52,030 nt of DNA, taken from NCBI RefSeq assembly GCF_007992095.1, contig NZ_BJZP01000029.1, positions 1 to 52,030 on the forward strand, in the 5' to 3' direction. Numbering within the stretch: the stretch's first letter is position 1; each line of letters opens with the position of its first letter. The DNA is from Paenirhizobium naphthalenivorans. GTDB lineage: Bacteria; Pseudomonadota; Alphaproteobacteria; Rhizobiales; Rhizobiaceae. The notes under the pieces were generated by a model. It was not told the DNA's origin, made no database searches, and saw only the letters and a program-made list of their open reading frames with translations. A program made the translations under genes and the position numbers. Below are positions 41,082 to 50,545 of the stretch, piece after piece.

Positions 41082-41756
41082 TCACCGTGCAGAGGAAAGA
41101 CGCTGTGCTATGTCCTTCGCCAGGGTGTCGGCGCCCTGTCGAATGCCTATCTTGGCAGCATCGAGCGGCCTGACGCTTGCTCCAACATCGACGGCACTGG
41201 GAAACTGCTTGGAAATATAGGCCTGGAGCAATTCCCCACTCGTACCGTCGCGAAACTCGGCGACGTAAATCACATCGCCGATGAAGCGTCCTTCTTTACC
41301 AGCCATCGCCTTCACGCCGCTCAGCGCAAAGCCGACGGGGGTGACTTTGGACACGGTTCCAAGGACGGGCACGCTCAGGCGGGCGCCGGTCAAGACAATG
41401 CGGAGTCGCAGCGCGGTTGGACTAGACTGGTCTGCGAGTATCCCGTGTTTTGAAAGCGCTTCGCTAAAAGTCCGCTCCGCATAGACCGACAACTCCTGAA
41501 TCTGCGCGCCCGATAGCCGGTCGAATTGATTGTCAGGACCTCTGTAGATCGCGATCGGTTCGAGAACAACGGATGAGTGGCTTGCCAGTTTGCGCAGATC
41601 CCCCGCAAATGCAAAAGGCGTCTTCTGCGACCTGTCGTTGCTGTTGACAGACATTTGCGCTGACGACGCGATGCCCTGATAAAGATGAGGTTGCGAAGAA
41701 GCGCAGCCGCCCAGCGCAGCGATGAAGATAGCCAGTACCAGATATCTCTTAGACAT
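41082..41756 (-). CDS. DUF3313 family lipoprotein
   Basis: A 224-residue protein with a lipoprotein signal (LGGC, lipidated Cys18) and the DUF3313 body: DLRKLASHSSVVLEPIAIYR, SVYAERTFSEALSKHGIL and GALRLRI-like strand with LTGARLSVPVLG. It is an envelope protein of unknown role. It may be the last gene of a leftward operon starting near 47.4 kb, though it is 79 bp from its upstream neighbour. Confidence 0.82.
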   Translation of the reverse strand: MSKRYLVLAIFIAALGGCASSQPHLYQGIASSAQMSVNSNDRSQKTPFAFAGDLRKLASHSSVVLEPIAIYRGPDNQFDRLSGAQIQELSVYAERTFSEALSKHGILADQSSPTALRLRIVLTGARLSVPVLGTVSKVTPVGFALSGVKAMAGKEGRFIGDVIYVAEFRDGTSGELLQAYISKQFPSAVDVGASVRPLDAAKIGIRQGADTLAKDIAQRLSSAR

Positions 41757-41834
41757 TCACTTTTTGCGCCCCACGGTGACTTGATCCTCCAGGATGGGTT
41801 ACCTCGGGCGGCGAGCGTGAGTGACAAGCACGCA

Positions 41835-42203
41835 TCAGTCTTTCGCCTGCCGGCGAACGTAGAGAACACCGTACCAAGGAGGGGAGCAATCGATCAGGCG
41901 GACGGCTGAGGTCCCTAGAGTATCATACTCCTCGCCCCGATCCTCCGGCTGACGATAGTTGCTCATGCATCGCTCCGTTTTCGCGGCCTTATCCAAAAGA
42001 CAGACTTCGTATCCATCCTCGTCAAGATAGAGGCTGACGCATGCCTCTCCCCGACCACCATCCGGCGTCATGCAGAAAAACTCCGCCGGTTCCTCCTCGA
42101 ACTCGCTATCGGGCATGCCGGCAAGCGCCAGCCCAAACGGACCGGCACCAGCAATAATTGACGTCAACAGAAACAGCGTCCATCGCAACGAGTGAGACGA
42201 CAT
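41835..42203 (-). CDS. Small secreted cysteine-containing protein
   Basis: A 122-residue protein with a signal peptide (SHSLRWTLFLL, cleavage near ALAGM) and five cysteines in the mature part (FFCMTPDGG, EACVSLY, EVCLLDK, ERCMSNY, LIDCSPPW), consistent with disulfide bonding in the periplasm. The start is ATG 42203 because AGGGAGG lies 6 bp upstream; the longer open frame extends into the neighbour gene. It lies 14 bp after the SH3-domain gene on the same strand. Family unknown. Confidence 0.6.
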   Translation of the reverse strand: MSSHSLRWTLFLLTSIIAGAGPFGLALAGMPDSEFEEEPAEFFCMTPDGGRGEACVSLYLDEDGYEVCLLDKAAKTERCMSNYRQPEDRGEEYDTLGTSAVRLIDCSPPWYGVLYVRRQAKD

Positions 42204-42216
42204 GGGCCACCTCCCT

Positions 42217-42852
42217 TTACCAGCGAAAATGCCGTACGCCGCTTCGCGTGCCGCCATTCGGACCGACGGCTCGATAGCCGCCGATGCAACCGTAGGGCCC
42301 GCATCTACGGGCGCCCTGGACGCTGCCCCCATTGGGGCCGGTGATTGTGCCGGCGCCCGCACAGCCGCGCGGACCACATCCGCGGGCTCCGGAGGCGGTG
42401 CCACCATAGGGGCCTGTCACCGTACCAGAGCAGCCGTTCGGCCCACAGCTACGGGCTGCCTGGCCGTAATAGGCGGGGCCACGATAGTACCAGGGATAGC
42501 TGGCGTAATAGTTGTCCCAATAGGCATTGTTGAAGGCAATGACGGCAACCCCGACACCGGCGGCAACAGCCGGCGACAGGATCACAGGAGCACCATTATA
42601 AATGACCTGGACATAGCGGGCCGACACCCAGCCTCGATAGCTGCCGAAACCGATATCGCACCAGGTGTAACCCGGCAGGCAACCGTGGGTGACGATACGT
42701 GCGCCGGCCGGAACCACGACGACGACCGGGTATCTCGTCGAAGGGCCGGCCCTCAGATTGACGTTGCCCGTAGCGACCGCGACAGTCGCCGCTGCGGCCA
42801 TCGACGTCATGGCAAATACCATGGTAATCGCGATGCATAATCTTTTGATCAT
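42217..42852 (-). CDS. Secreted SH3b-domain protein with Gly/Cys tandem repeats
   Basis: A 211-residue protein: signal peptide (IKRLCIAITMVFAMTSMAAA), a bacterial SH3 domain at about 22-85 (ATGNVNLRAGPSTRYPVV, GYTWCDIGFGSYRGWVSARY), a short hydrophobic segment, then a low-complexity tail. The tail holds three imperfect repeats of about 22 residues built on C-G-P-x-G-C-x-G and T-G-P-x-G-G-x-x-x-G-x-R. The first ATG with a ribosome-binding site is 42852 (AGGGA). The protein probably binds the cell wall or envelope and is disulfide-stabilised. A similar G-P-N-G motif ends the small protein at 47476. Confidence 0.75.
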   Translation of the reverse strand: MIKRLCIAITMVFAMTSMAAAATVAVATGNVNLRAGPSTRYPVVVVVPAGARIVTHGCLPGYTWCDIGFGSYRGWVSARYVQVIYNGAPVILSPAVAAGVGVAVIAFNNAYWDNYYASYPWYYRGPAYYGQAARSCGPNGCSGTVTGPYGGTASGARGCGPRGCAGAGTITGPNGGSVQGARRCGPYGCIGGYRAVGPNGGTRSGVRHFRW

Positions 42853-42975
42853 ATCCCTATCCTTTTGCGACAGGCCGCATCTGGGCAGCCTTCCGAGCAT
42901 GACGCTAGGCAGTGGATATTTCTTCCCCATATCGCGGGCGTAGAAATTTGTAGCTTTTTGTTGCATTGGTCGGGA

Positions 42976-43695
42976 TCAATGGGCCTGAAGGCGGTCCTGC
43001 CGCGAAAGCTCGCCACTGATTCGTCCATCGGTCAGCTCGATCGTCCGGTCAAAGAGATCCAGTGAACGAGGATCATGTGTCACAACCACAATTGCAGCCC
43101 CCCTCGTGTCGGCAATCTGACGGAAGAGTTCGATGACCTGACGCCCCCGAGCACTGTCAAGCGCGGCAGTCGGCTCATCGGCAAGGATCAAGGTCGGATC
43201 GTTGGCAAGGGCACGGGCGATCGCCACGCGTTGCTGCTCACCGCCGGAAAGCTTTGACGGACGATTGCCAACGCGATGTCCGAGACCGAGCCCTGCCAGC
43301 AGGCGCTCGGCGTGGCGACGGGCATCGCCGGCAGGCACGTCGTCTATTTCCATTGCCAGCGCCACATTTTCCGAAGCCGTCAGGAAAGGGATGAGATTTG
43401 CTTTTTGAAACACGAACCCGATATTCCGCCGCCGGAAGTCGCGCAAACGGTCGAGATTCTCTCCTGCCTTCGAGACGAGGGTGCCGCGAATTCTCACCTC
43501 CCCGCTGGTTGGCGGTTCCAGGAGCCCCGCGATCAGAAGCAGCGTGCTTTTCCCTGATCCGCTCGGCCCGACGATTGCAACCAGTTCTCCGGCATGGATA
43601 TCCAGCGAGACCCCGTCAAGCGCCTTGACGATGCTGTCGCCGCTGGGGTAGTAGCGCGCCGTGTCACGCACCGACAGGATCGGTTCTGCCGTCAC
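42976..43695 (-). CDS. ABC transporter ATPase (DevA/LolD/MacB type)
   Basis: A 239-residue ATPase with Walker A GPSGSGKST (43-51), Q-loop FVFQKANL, signature LSGGEQQRVAIARAL, Walker B LILADEPTAALD and switch His in VVTHD. GTG 43695 overlaps the stop of the permease gene (GTGA), giving tight coupling; a longer frame upstream lies in that gene. With the permease and membrane fusion protein it forms a DevBCA-like exporter. Confidence 0.9.
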   Translation of the reverse strand: MTAEPILSVRDTARYYPSGDSIVKALDGVSLDIHAGELVAIVGPSGSGKSTLLLIAGLLEPPTSGEVRIRGTLVSKAGENLDRLRDFRRRNIGFVFQKANLIPFLTASENVALAMEIDDVPAGDARRHAERLLAGLGLGHRVGNRPSKLSGGEQQRVAIARALANDPTLILADEPTAALDSARGRQVIELFRQIADTRGAAIVVVTHDPRSLDLFDRTIELTDGRISGELSRQDRLQAH

Positions 43696-44855
43696 GCCAG
43701 TACCTCCTGTGCCCGAACTTTCAGCGCTCTCCATATTCCGAGCATGCTCGCAAAGCCGCAGACGGCCCCCACTGCGAGCGCAAGCGCGGAAAAATCCCAT
43801 GGATCAATGACGATCCTTCGCGGGAAAAGCGGGAACACGAGCTTCGACATTGCCAATCCGAGAACCAGCGCCCCTGCGCCGATGAGAAAGGACTGCTGAA
43901 CGATCATCGCGACGATGACACTGTTTCGCGCGCCGATGAGCTTCAGCATGGCGATCTGGTGGAGCTTTTCGATCGTCAGCGTGTAAATGATGAGCGAGAT
44001 GACGATCGCCATCACCACCAGCAGGACGCCGGTGAAGGCGAGAATCTGCAGTCTGAGGCGCCAGAGACGCTGGTTCAGCAAAAGGTCGCGCTGGTCGGCG
44101 CGGGAGAGAATGTTTGCATCGCCCCAGGAAAGGACATCGGTTCGAACCTGATCCTCGTCCGCACCCTTGTCGAGACTGACAAGCACAGCGGCGATCTTGC
44201 TGTCCTGCGGCACGGAACTTTCGGAGGTGTCCGCAGCGGCTATTCTGCCAGCGGCGGCGCGCGCCAGCAGAACTTCCTCACTGGTGCGCCGCTTTGCGAT
44301 CGCCATCGCATCGTTGACGGTGACGAACATCAGTCCGTCGCCGCTGGCGTCGACCATGTCGCGCGTCAGGCCGACGATCAGGTAGTCGTCCTGACCGAGG
44401 CGCACCCGATCCCCCAGCGCAAGCCCGATGCTTTCGTCGGCGATGGCCTCGAAATGCCCGGCGGTCAGATATCGCCCTCGTTGCAGTTGAACCCACTGGC
44501 CGCGATCCTTCGGAAAATCGAGGCCGGTGATGGAGGCGCGCAAATTTCGGCCCTCAAAGCTGAACTGCTGACTGATCTGGACAAAACGCCGGACGGAAGA
44601 AACGGCAGTGATACCCTCGACGCGGCGGTCCATGTCCGACGAAACGGCGGAGCTTTCGGAGAAAGGCCCGGCTCGACCGCCTTGTACCACCCAGAGATCT
44701 GCACCGATCTTCTCGACAATGAGGAGCGCATCTTCGACGATGCCGCGGTAAAGGCCGACCATTCCGATCGACGCCATGATCAGGAAGCCGACGCCGGCCA
44801 TGGTCAGCAGGAAGCGCAGGAAATTGTATTTAACGTCCTTGAAGGCGAGATTCAT
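43692..44855 (-). CDS. ABC transporter permease (DevC/FtsX type)
   Basis: A 387-residue permease with an N-terminal membrane helix (FLLTMAGVGFLIMASIGM), a large periplasmic domain of about 220 residues and three C-terminal helices of the FtsX type (about 265-380). Its ATG overlaps the stop of the membrane fusion protein gene (ATGA). The family exports lipids, glycolipids or peptides. Confidence 0.88.
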   Translation of the reverse strand: MNLAFKDVKYNFLRFLLTMAGVGFLIMASIGMVGLYRGIVEDALLIVEKIGADLWVVQGGRAGPFSESSAVSSDMDRRVEGITAVSSVRRFVQISQQFSFEGRNLRASITGLDFPKDRGQWVQLQRGRYLTAGHFEAIADESIGLALGDRVRLGQDDYLIVGLTRDMVDASGDGLMFVTVNDAMAIAKRRTSEEVLLARAAAGRIAAADTSESSVPQDSKIAAVLVSLDKGADEDQVRTDVLSWGDANILSRADQRDLLLNQRLWRLRLQILAFTGVLLVVMAIVISLIIYTLTIEKLHQIAMLKLIGARNSVIVAMIVQQSFLIGAGALVLGLAMSKLVFPLFPRRIVIDPWDFSALALAVGAVCGFASMLGIWRALKVRAQEVLA

Positions 44856-46150
44856 CGTCTCACCTCACCTTTGGCAACCTTCATGCCGTAATACACATCC
44901 TGCGGCTCGCTCAGGATGACGTCGCCCGGCTCAAGACCCTGTACGACTTCGACAAAGTGCCCGCCACGGTCCCCGAGCATTATGGCAATCCAATACGCCC
45001 GGCCATTGTCGACAATCCAGGCGCCCGGTTTCCCCTGCCGTCTCTCGATTGCGCCAACTGGAATGGCAAGAACTCCTTTTTTGTTGTCAACGTCAATCGT
45101 TGTCATTGCGCGCTGACCAAGGGCCCAATTCGGCGGCAGTGTTTCGGGGCGCAGATCGACGGAAAATTCCCGCGTTTCGGTATCGACTTGCTTATCAATG
45201 CGAAGAACCGCCGCCTTTATCGACGAATCCTTGCCGCCGCCGTTGAAGCGAATGACAGCCTTCTGACCAAGTCGAAGGCGATAGATCGAACTCTCGTCAA
45301 AGCGAGCCGACAGGATGACCGAAGCCGGATCGACAAGGCGCACGATCTCGATGCCAGGCGTGATGGTGTCGCCGACATAGTGATCGCGTGAGATGACAAC
45401 GCCATCGAAGGGTGCACGAATGGTTCCTTCATCGAGTTTAACCCGCTGGACCTCGGCGGTCGCGGCGGCTGAGGCTTCCTGAGCCTTGGCCTGCTCTATC
45501 GCCGCCTGCGATCGATTGAGATCGGCTTCAGCCTGCCGGAGCGTGGCCACCGCCGTATCGTAGGATTCCTGACTTGTGATCGTTTTTTCGAGCAGCGTCT
45601 TCTGGCGAGCGAAATTCTGCCGGGCATTGGCGAGTGCCGCTTCGGCGTGCTCGCGGTCGGCGATCGCCAGATCGACCGCCTTGCGGGTAGCATCGAGCGA
45701 GGCCAGCGATGCGCTAAGCTCACTCTTCAGGTCGTCAGTGACGATTTCGGCGATGACGTCCCCTTGGTTGACCCGGTCGTTGCGATCGACGCGCATCGTC
45801 GCGATCACCCCCTGCAGCCGTGAACTGACCAGGCTCGTGCATGTCGCGTCCAGGGTTCCCGGGCCGGTCAATTCGATGGTCAGGTCGGTTGGTTTCACGG
45901 TGAATTGCTCGGCGGTGTGCGGGACCAGATAGCGGTTACTCAGCCAGACGGCGCAAATGGCGGCGAGCGCGATGACGACGAGACCAACGCGTCTGAACCG
46001 CCCGCCGGGGCGCGAGGGCGGTCGGGAGCCGATGAGCATGGTTTCATTAGGAGCGACGCCGTCCGGCGGGACGCCGGCTTTTCTGCCGGCGTCCTTGCTC
46101 TTGGCGGTGCGCGCTTGCTCAGCGCCTGCATCTGTCACCATCTGGTCCAT
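44852..46150 (-). CDS. ABC exporter membrane fusion protein (DevB/HlyD type)
   Basis: A 432-residue adaptor. It has a charged cytoplasmic N-terminus, one membrane anchor (about 52-72), lipoyl-like halves and a coiled-coil hairpin (about 135-225, LASLDATRKAVDLAIADREH and onward), then beta-barrel domains with GTIRAPFDGVVISRDHYVGD. It begins 5 bp after the stop of the small Cys-rich protein gene. It links the DevCA-like inner-membrane complex to an outer-membrane channel not encoded here. Confidence 0.88.
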   Translation of the reverse strand: MDQMVTDAGAEQARTAKSKDAGRKAGVPPDGVAPNETMLIGSRPPSRPGGRFRRVGLVVIALAAICAVWLSNRYLVPHTAEQFTVKPTDLTIELTGPGTLDATCTSLVSSRLQGVIATMRVDRNDRVNQGDVIAEIVTDDLKSELSASLASLDATRKAVDLAIADREHAEAALANARQNFARQKTLLEKTITSQESYDTAVATLRQAEADLNRSQAAIEQAKAQEASAAATAEVQRVKLDEGTIRAPFDGVVISRDHYVGDTITPGIEIVRLVDPASVILSARFDESSIYRLRLGQKAVIRFNGGGKDSSIKAAVLRIDKQVDTETREFSVDLRPETLPPNWALGQRAMTTIDVDNKKGVLAIPVGAIERRQGKPGAWIVDNGRAYWIAIMLGDRGGHFVEVVQGLEPGDVILSEPQDVYYGMKVAKGEVRR

Positions 46151-46154
46151 GCCG

Positions 46155-46430
46155 TCACTTCGGAAGGGCTTCAGCGAGTGTGGCCTGGCACGTCGGCGTC
46201 AGGTTCGCCCGATTTGCCTGGAGGCAGGCGGCAATCCGGCCACCTCCGGGCTGGACGCCTTTGCAGTACTGCCTGAGATCCGCCTTGCAGGCCTGGACGA
46301 CCTTCTTTGCCTGAGCCCGCATTTCCGGGGTCATCTGGCTTTGAGCCATGGCGGCGGGTGCTGCGAAGGCAGTGGCGACCAGAGCGACGCTTATCCAATG
46401 GGCCAGGCTCAGGCGACTGATGACTCTCAT
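46155..46430 (-). CDS. Small secreted Cys-rich repeat protein (GLG1-like)
   Basis: A 91-residue protein with signal peptide ending AMA-Q. The mature part carries four cysteines in the pattern ACKADLRQYCKGVQPGGGRI, AACLQANRANLTPTCQATL, which is the cysteine-rich repeat first described in GLG1 and common in proteobacterial periplasmic proteins. ATG 46430 with GGA upstream is preferred over 46445. It is probably co-transcribed with the DevBCA-like genes. Confidence 0.78.
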   Translation of the reverse strand: MRVISRLSLAHWISVALVATAFAAPAAMAQSQMTPEMRAQAKKVVQACKADLRQYCKGVQPGGGRIAACLQANRANLTPTCQATLAEALPK

Positions 46431-46466
46431 AGCGTTTCCTTTCATTTGTCTGTCTGTAGGGAAGCA

Positions 46467-47369
46467 TCAGCCTTTGCTGGGGGCTTCGATGGTTCGCCCG
46501 CTTACGGGCGGTTGAGGTGCGGCCGCTGATGTCTTTCGGCGTGTGACGGGGCAGAAGAGAACCGCCAATTTTTGCTGGAAGGTGGAAGCCTTTCGCGCCT
46601 CTCGCATCATCGCTCTCCACTCGGAAAACACGATGCGCAGCGGATGGTGCGAGGCCACGCCGCCGCGTAGACCATAGGTCAGCGTCTTGCCACTTGGCAC
46701 TTCCGCAAAGGTGCCAAACAGCCGGTCGAACAGGATCAGCGTGCCGCCGAAGTTCTTGTCGAGGCACTCAGCATCCGAGGCATGGTGCACCCGATGATGG
46801 GCAGGCGTGTTGAGTATCCATTCGAGCGGCCCGAAACGGGGTGAGAGCTCGGTATGCAGGAAAAATTGATAGGCGAGATTTGCTGCGAGCGCCGCGACGA
46901 TGGCGAAGGGATGAAAACCCAGAAAAGCCAGCGGCAGATAGAACAGGAAATGTCCCGAGATATTGGCGGTCCAGCTGAGGCGCAGTGCCGCTGTCAAGTT
47001 CATACGCGTCGGTGAATGGTGAACCGAATGGGTGGCCCAGAGCCAGCGGATATGATGGGAGGCGCGATGGTGCCAATAGTAGATGAAATCGACCGCAAGG
47101 AAGAGAAGGATCGCTCCGGCGAGCGTTCCTGCGTTCAGGTTGAACATACGGTGCTCGTAAGCCAGCATGAAAGGCAGAGCGACGATCGCCGCTTCCAGGC
47201 CACGGATGACGGCATGACCAGCAGCAACGCCGAATGTCGCAGCCGTTTCCCCGATATCATGGAGGTCGTGATGCGCGAGCCTGCCGACCAGATATTCAAG
47301 CAGCATGAAAAACGCCGCAACAGCGAGAACGCCGAATCGCATTGAATGCAAAGGGTCAAAGGGCTGCAT
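46467..47369 (-). CDS. Sterol desaturase/fatty acid hydroxylase superfamily protein
   Basis: A 300-residue membrane di-iron enzyme with about four helices and three His clusters: HHRASHH, HSVHHS and HHRVHHASD. They fit the H-x3-H, H-x2-HH and H-x2-HH pattern of the superfamily. ATG 47369 behind GAGGA is used. It is the first gene of the leftward group, followed by the Cys-rich protein and exporter. A plausible idea is that it hydroxylates a lipid that the exporter then moves to the outer membrane. Confidence 0.87.
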   Translation of the reverse strand: MQPFDPLHSMRFGVLAVAAFFMLLEYLVGRLAHHDLHDIGETAATFGVAAGHAVIRGLEAAIVALPFMLAYEHRMFNLNAGTLAGAILLFLAVDFIYYWHHRASHHIRWLWATHSVHHSPTRMNLTAALRLSWTANISGHFLFYLPLAFLGFHPFAIVAALAANLAYQFFLHTELSPRFGPLEWILNTPAHHRVHHASDAECLDKNFGGTLILFDRLFGTFAEVPSGKTLTYGLRGGVASHHPLRIVFSEWRAMMREARKASTFQQKLAVLFCPVTRRKTSAAAPQPPVSGRTIEAPSKG

Positions 47370-47475
47370 GGTCAATCCTCAATACCGCACGAGATGGTTG
47401 GAAAATTGTAAGCCGGCGGCTTCCTGGGGGGTGGCGCGCCGCCGGCTCATCAAGGTGCGAACTGGCTGTGGTCGA

Positions 47476-47781
47476 CTACCAGTTGACACTCCCCTGACGG
47501 GTGACGGTGTTGCCGTTCGGGCCTGTCGTGGTCGCCGATCCGCTGCAGGAGCCGCCCCCCTGGCAGGTTAGGGTTCGTGACCGGGAATAGCTGTTGCCGT
47601 TCGAACCGGTGCGGGTCACATTGCGCGAGCAGGAACCACCCGAGCAGCCGCCGCTCGAATGCATCGAGGCGGTTCCGTTCGCGCCACTCACCGAACGGTC
47701 GCGGCTCCACGCGTTTGCTTCCGCGGCGGCCGTCAGTGCAAATGTGCCGGCCAGAACCGCAGCGGTGATGTGCTTCATCAT
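47476..47781 (-). CDS. Small secreted Ser/Gly/Cys-rich protein
   Basis: A 101-residue protein with signal peptide (KHITAAVLAGTFALTAAAEA, cleavage after ANA). The mature part has low complexity, rich in Ser, Gly, Thr and Asn, with paired cysteines in GGCSGGSCSRN and LTCQGGGSCSG and repeats of T-x-x-G-x-NGN. ATG 47781 or 47778 follows GAGAGGA. It is oriented away from the two-component system, so the latter may regulate it. Function is unknown. Confidence 0.65.
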   Translation of the reverse strand: MMKHITAAVLAGTFALTAAAEANAWSRDRSVSGANGTASMHSSGGCSGGSCSRNVTRTGSNGNSYSRSRTLTCQGGGSCSGSATTTGPNGNTVTRQGSVNW

Positions 47782-47985
47782 GATCTTGTCCTCTCTGTCA
47801 TGAGACTTTGCAGGAATGCCGAAAGCTGGGGTGCAGTCGACATGCGGACAAGATTCGACGCCTTCGGTATCATGCCGATAAACGGCTGATGTCGAGATGT
47901 TCGGTTTTGTTGCGCGCGTGTAGAGAATTGTAGCAATGGCCTCCGCATCCTTGATCGCACTCGGGTTTCGGTGCAATTTCCGGCC

Positions 47986-48702
47986 ATGGAAGAAATGATA
48001 CGTACAATCCTCGTCGTGGATGATGACCCGGAGATCAGAAGACTCGTCGCAGCGCTGCTGTCGCGCGAAGGTTTCGACGTCCGAACGGCTGAAAACGGAA
48101 TCGAGCTGGACGACGTCCTGCGCAGGGTCCGGCCGGATCTGATCATCCTCGACCTGATGCTCCCGGGAGAGGACGGGCTGTCGATTTGTCGCCGCATGCG
48201 GTCCGAAGGCGCTTTTCCCATACTGATGCTGACCGCCAAGAACGACGAGATGGATCGGGTTGTGGGGCTGGAGGTCGGCGCCGACGACTATGTTTCGAAA
48301 CCCTTCGGTCCCCGCGAACTCCTCGCACGTGTGCGCGCCCTTCTTCGTCGCACCCAGTCGCAGCCTCTTCAGGCTGCGAGCCGTCGATACAGCTTCGATC
48401 GTTTCATCATCGATCTCGATGCCCGCCAGCTCATCGATGAGGATGGCGAGCCGGCAACACTGACGAGCGCCGAATTCGACCTTCTGACATGTTTTGTGCT
48501 GCGCCCTCGCCGGGTTCTTTCGCGCGACCAGATTCTCGACTGGACACATGGCCGCAACGCCGATCCACTCGACAGGACGGTCGACATCCTGGTCTCGCGG
48601 CTGCGCAAGAAATTGGAGAGCCTGAGCCCCGGCAACACGCTGATCAGTACGGTCCGTAACGGCGGCTACCTGCTGACGGTGCCCGTCCGGCAGTTATCGT
48701 GA
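47986..48702 (+). CDS. OmpR-family response regulator
   Basis: A 238-residue regulator. The receiver domain has acid pair Asp12/Asp13, phospho-acceptor Asp56 (ILDLMLPGEDG), Thr in LMLTAKND and Lys in SKPFGPREL. The C-terminal winged helix is LTSAEFDLLTCFV to TVRNGGYLLTVP. ATG 47986 is chosen; 47971 (GTG) and 47995 are alternatives. Its stop overlaps the kinase start. Confidence 0.9.
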   Translation: MEEMIRTILVVDDDPEIRRLVAALLSREGFDVRTAENGIELDDVLRRVRPDLIILDLMLPGEDGLSICRRMRSEGAFPILMLTAKNDEMDRVVGLEVGADDYVSKPFGPRELLARVRALLRRTQSQPLQAASRRYSFDRFIIDLDARQLIDEDGEPATLTSAEFDLLTCFVLRPRRVLSRDQILDWTHGRNADPLDRTVDILVSRLRKKLESLSPGNTLISTVRNGGYLLTVPVRQLS

Positions 48703-50066
48703 TGTTGCGCCTCGGGCTATCCGCGCGGATCCTCGGTATCGGCGTGACATTCCTTCTGACCGCATGGATCGCGCTCGTCGCACTTTATTACTGGTCGAAT
48801 GGCCTCAGCCGCATTTCCACCTATCCCTCCGCCACCCAGATTTTGATGGCGGCCGATGTCTTGTCGGACGCCGCTCCGCAAGCGCGTAAGAAATTGGCGG
48901 CAGCAATCAGTTCATCCGTCCTGACCGTTGCGATCGATCCAGTTGGCATGGTGTCACCGGAACCGGCGTTGCGCGAGCATATGGAAGATTTGCCGGAATT
49001 TGCCGCCTACAGCAACGCGCTGGGAGAGAGACTGATCTCGATTCGTAGACTTGATGCAGCCGAACCCGGTGCCAGGCGGCCACGTTTGTTGGCTGGAGCG
49101 ATAGACCCCATCGAGTTTCGGGTGCGGCTGGACGATGGCGCCATCGCGCGACTGGAAACAAAGACGCCGTTCATCGTGACGCTGTTCGGGCTTCCGGCCG
49201 GTTTGGGCGCCGGTCTGGTGGGGACGCTCTTTGCGCTCGTGGCCTTCGTCCTCCTCCATCGGGAAGTCCGGCCGCTGACAAAGCTGGCGGCGGCGGTTGA
49301 CCGGATGGATTCCTCCGGAGAGCCGGTGCAGTTGACCAACATCCCTTCCAGAACCCCAGAGACAGTCGCCCTCGTGAAGGCATTCGAGCGGCTGCAGAAC
49401 CGGCTTCAATCGATGATCAGCAGCCGATTTGCGCTCATCAGCGGCATTCAGCATGACGTGCGCTCCTTCGCAACGCGTCTACGTCTGCGAATCGATCAAA
49501 TATCCGACCTGACCGAGCGGGAGAAGGCAATCCGCGATATCGCCGATATGATCGATCTTCTCGACAATGCTCTGCTGACGGCGCGGGCAGGCGTCGGCGC
49601 GCTCGATGAAGAACTTCTGGATCTCGTCGCCCTCGTTGCGCAGGAGACCGTCGAACTGGGGGCGTCGGGCTGGAACGTGGTCCTAAATTCCCTGCCGCCA
49701 GATCGAGAGATACTCGTGATCGCCGATCGCATTGCTGTCAGGCGAATCCTTGCAAACCTTGTCGACAACGCCGTGAAGTACGGGCAGATCGCAAATGTGA
49801 CGCTAAAGGAGCGCGACAACATGGCAATCATCTTGGTCGAAGACAGGGGTCCAGGGATTGCCGAAGGCGAAATCGATCTTCTTTTGGAACCGTTTGTCCG
49901 CTCCGAACCGTCCCGCGCCCACAAAACCGGTGGTGCCGGGCTTGGCCTTGCGGTGGTGAGAAATCTTGTGGAGGCGCAGGGCGGAACTATAGTTTTAGGC
50001 AACCGGCCCGAAGGCGGAGCCCGTGTGGAACTGCGCTTCCCGTTGTTTGAGACTCAAAAGCGATAG
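48702..50066 (+). CDS. Sensor histidine kinase
   Basis: A 454-residue kinase with two membrane helices (about 10-32 and 160-186) around a periplasmic sensor of about 125 residues. A HAMP linker (REVRPLTKLAAAVDRM) and the phospho-acceptor His251 in QHDVRSFATRLRLR follow. The ATP-binding domain has NLVDNAVKYG, EDRGPGIAEGE and GGAGLGLAVV. The start overlaps the regulator stop (TGATG). The sensed signal is unknown; position suggests envelope stress linked to the neighbouring exporter group. Confidence 0.9.
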   Translation: MLRLGLSARILGIGVTFLLTAWIALVALYYWSNGLSRISTYPSATQILMAADVLSDAAPQARKKLAAAISSSVLTVAIDPVGMVSPEPALREHMEDLPEFAAYSNALGERLISIRRLDAAEPGARRPRLLAGAIDPIEFRVRLDDGAIARLETKTPFIVTLFGLPAGLGAGLVGTLFALVAFVLLHREVRPLTKLAAAVDRMDSSGEPVQLTNIPSRTPETVALVKAFERLQNRLQSMISSRFALISGIQHDVRSFATRLRLRIDQISDLTEREKAIRDIADMIDLLDNALLTARAGVGALDEELLDLVALVAQETVELGASGWNVVLNSLPPDREILVIADRIAVRRILANLVDNAVKYGQIANVTLKERDNMAIILVEDRGPGIAEGEIDLLLEPFVRSEPSRAHKTGGAGLGLAVVRNLVEAQGGTIVLGNRPEGGARVELRFPLFETQKR

Positions 50067-50545
50067 GTTTGGGGGGCTCCATCGCGTCTGGCAGGTGAGT
50101 GACCTGAAAAACGAGCCGCGAGCGATTTGCAGCAATTCATTCATCGGTGATCGCAGCATTTCGTGCAGGAGATCGATCTTGCATATACCCGCATCACAGC
50201 GCCGCAGGGCGGCACGCTCGGCGAGATGGCTGGCCGCGTCGGCCATATGTCTCGGGCGGCACGCAGATAGGCTCGGTTGTGCCCGATCATGTCTGGGTGG
50301 TCGCTAATTTCACGGAAACCCAGCTTGCCGGCATGCAGCCGAGGCAGAGGGTGACCTTTGCGGCGACGCGCTGCGCCAGGAGAAATTCACCGGCCGGATC
50401 GAGCGTTTCGCGCTTGCCGCCGGGTCAGAATTCTCGGTCATCACCGCCGACAACGCCACCTGCAACTTCACCAAGTTGGCTCAGCGCATTCCGGTCCGGA
50501 TCGCCATCGAGCCGCAGCAGGCGCTCACCGGCAGGCTCGTCCCTA

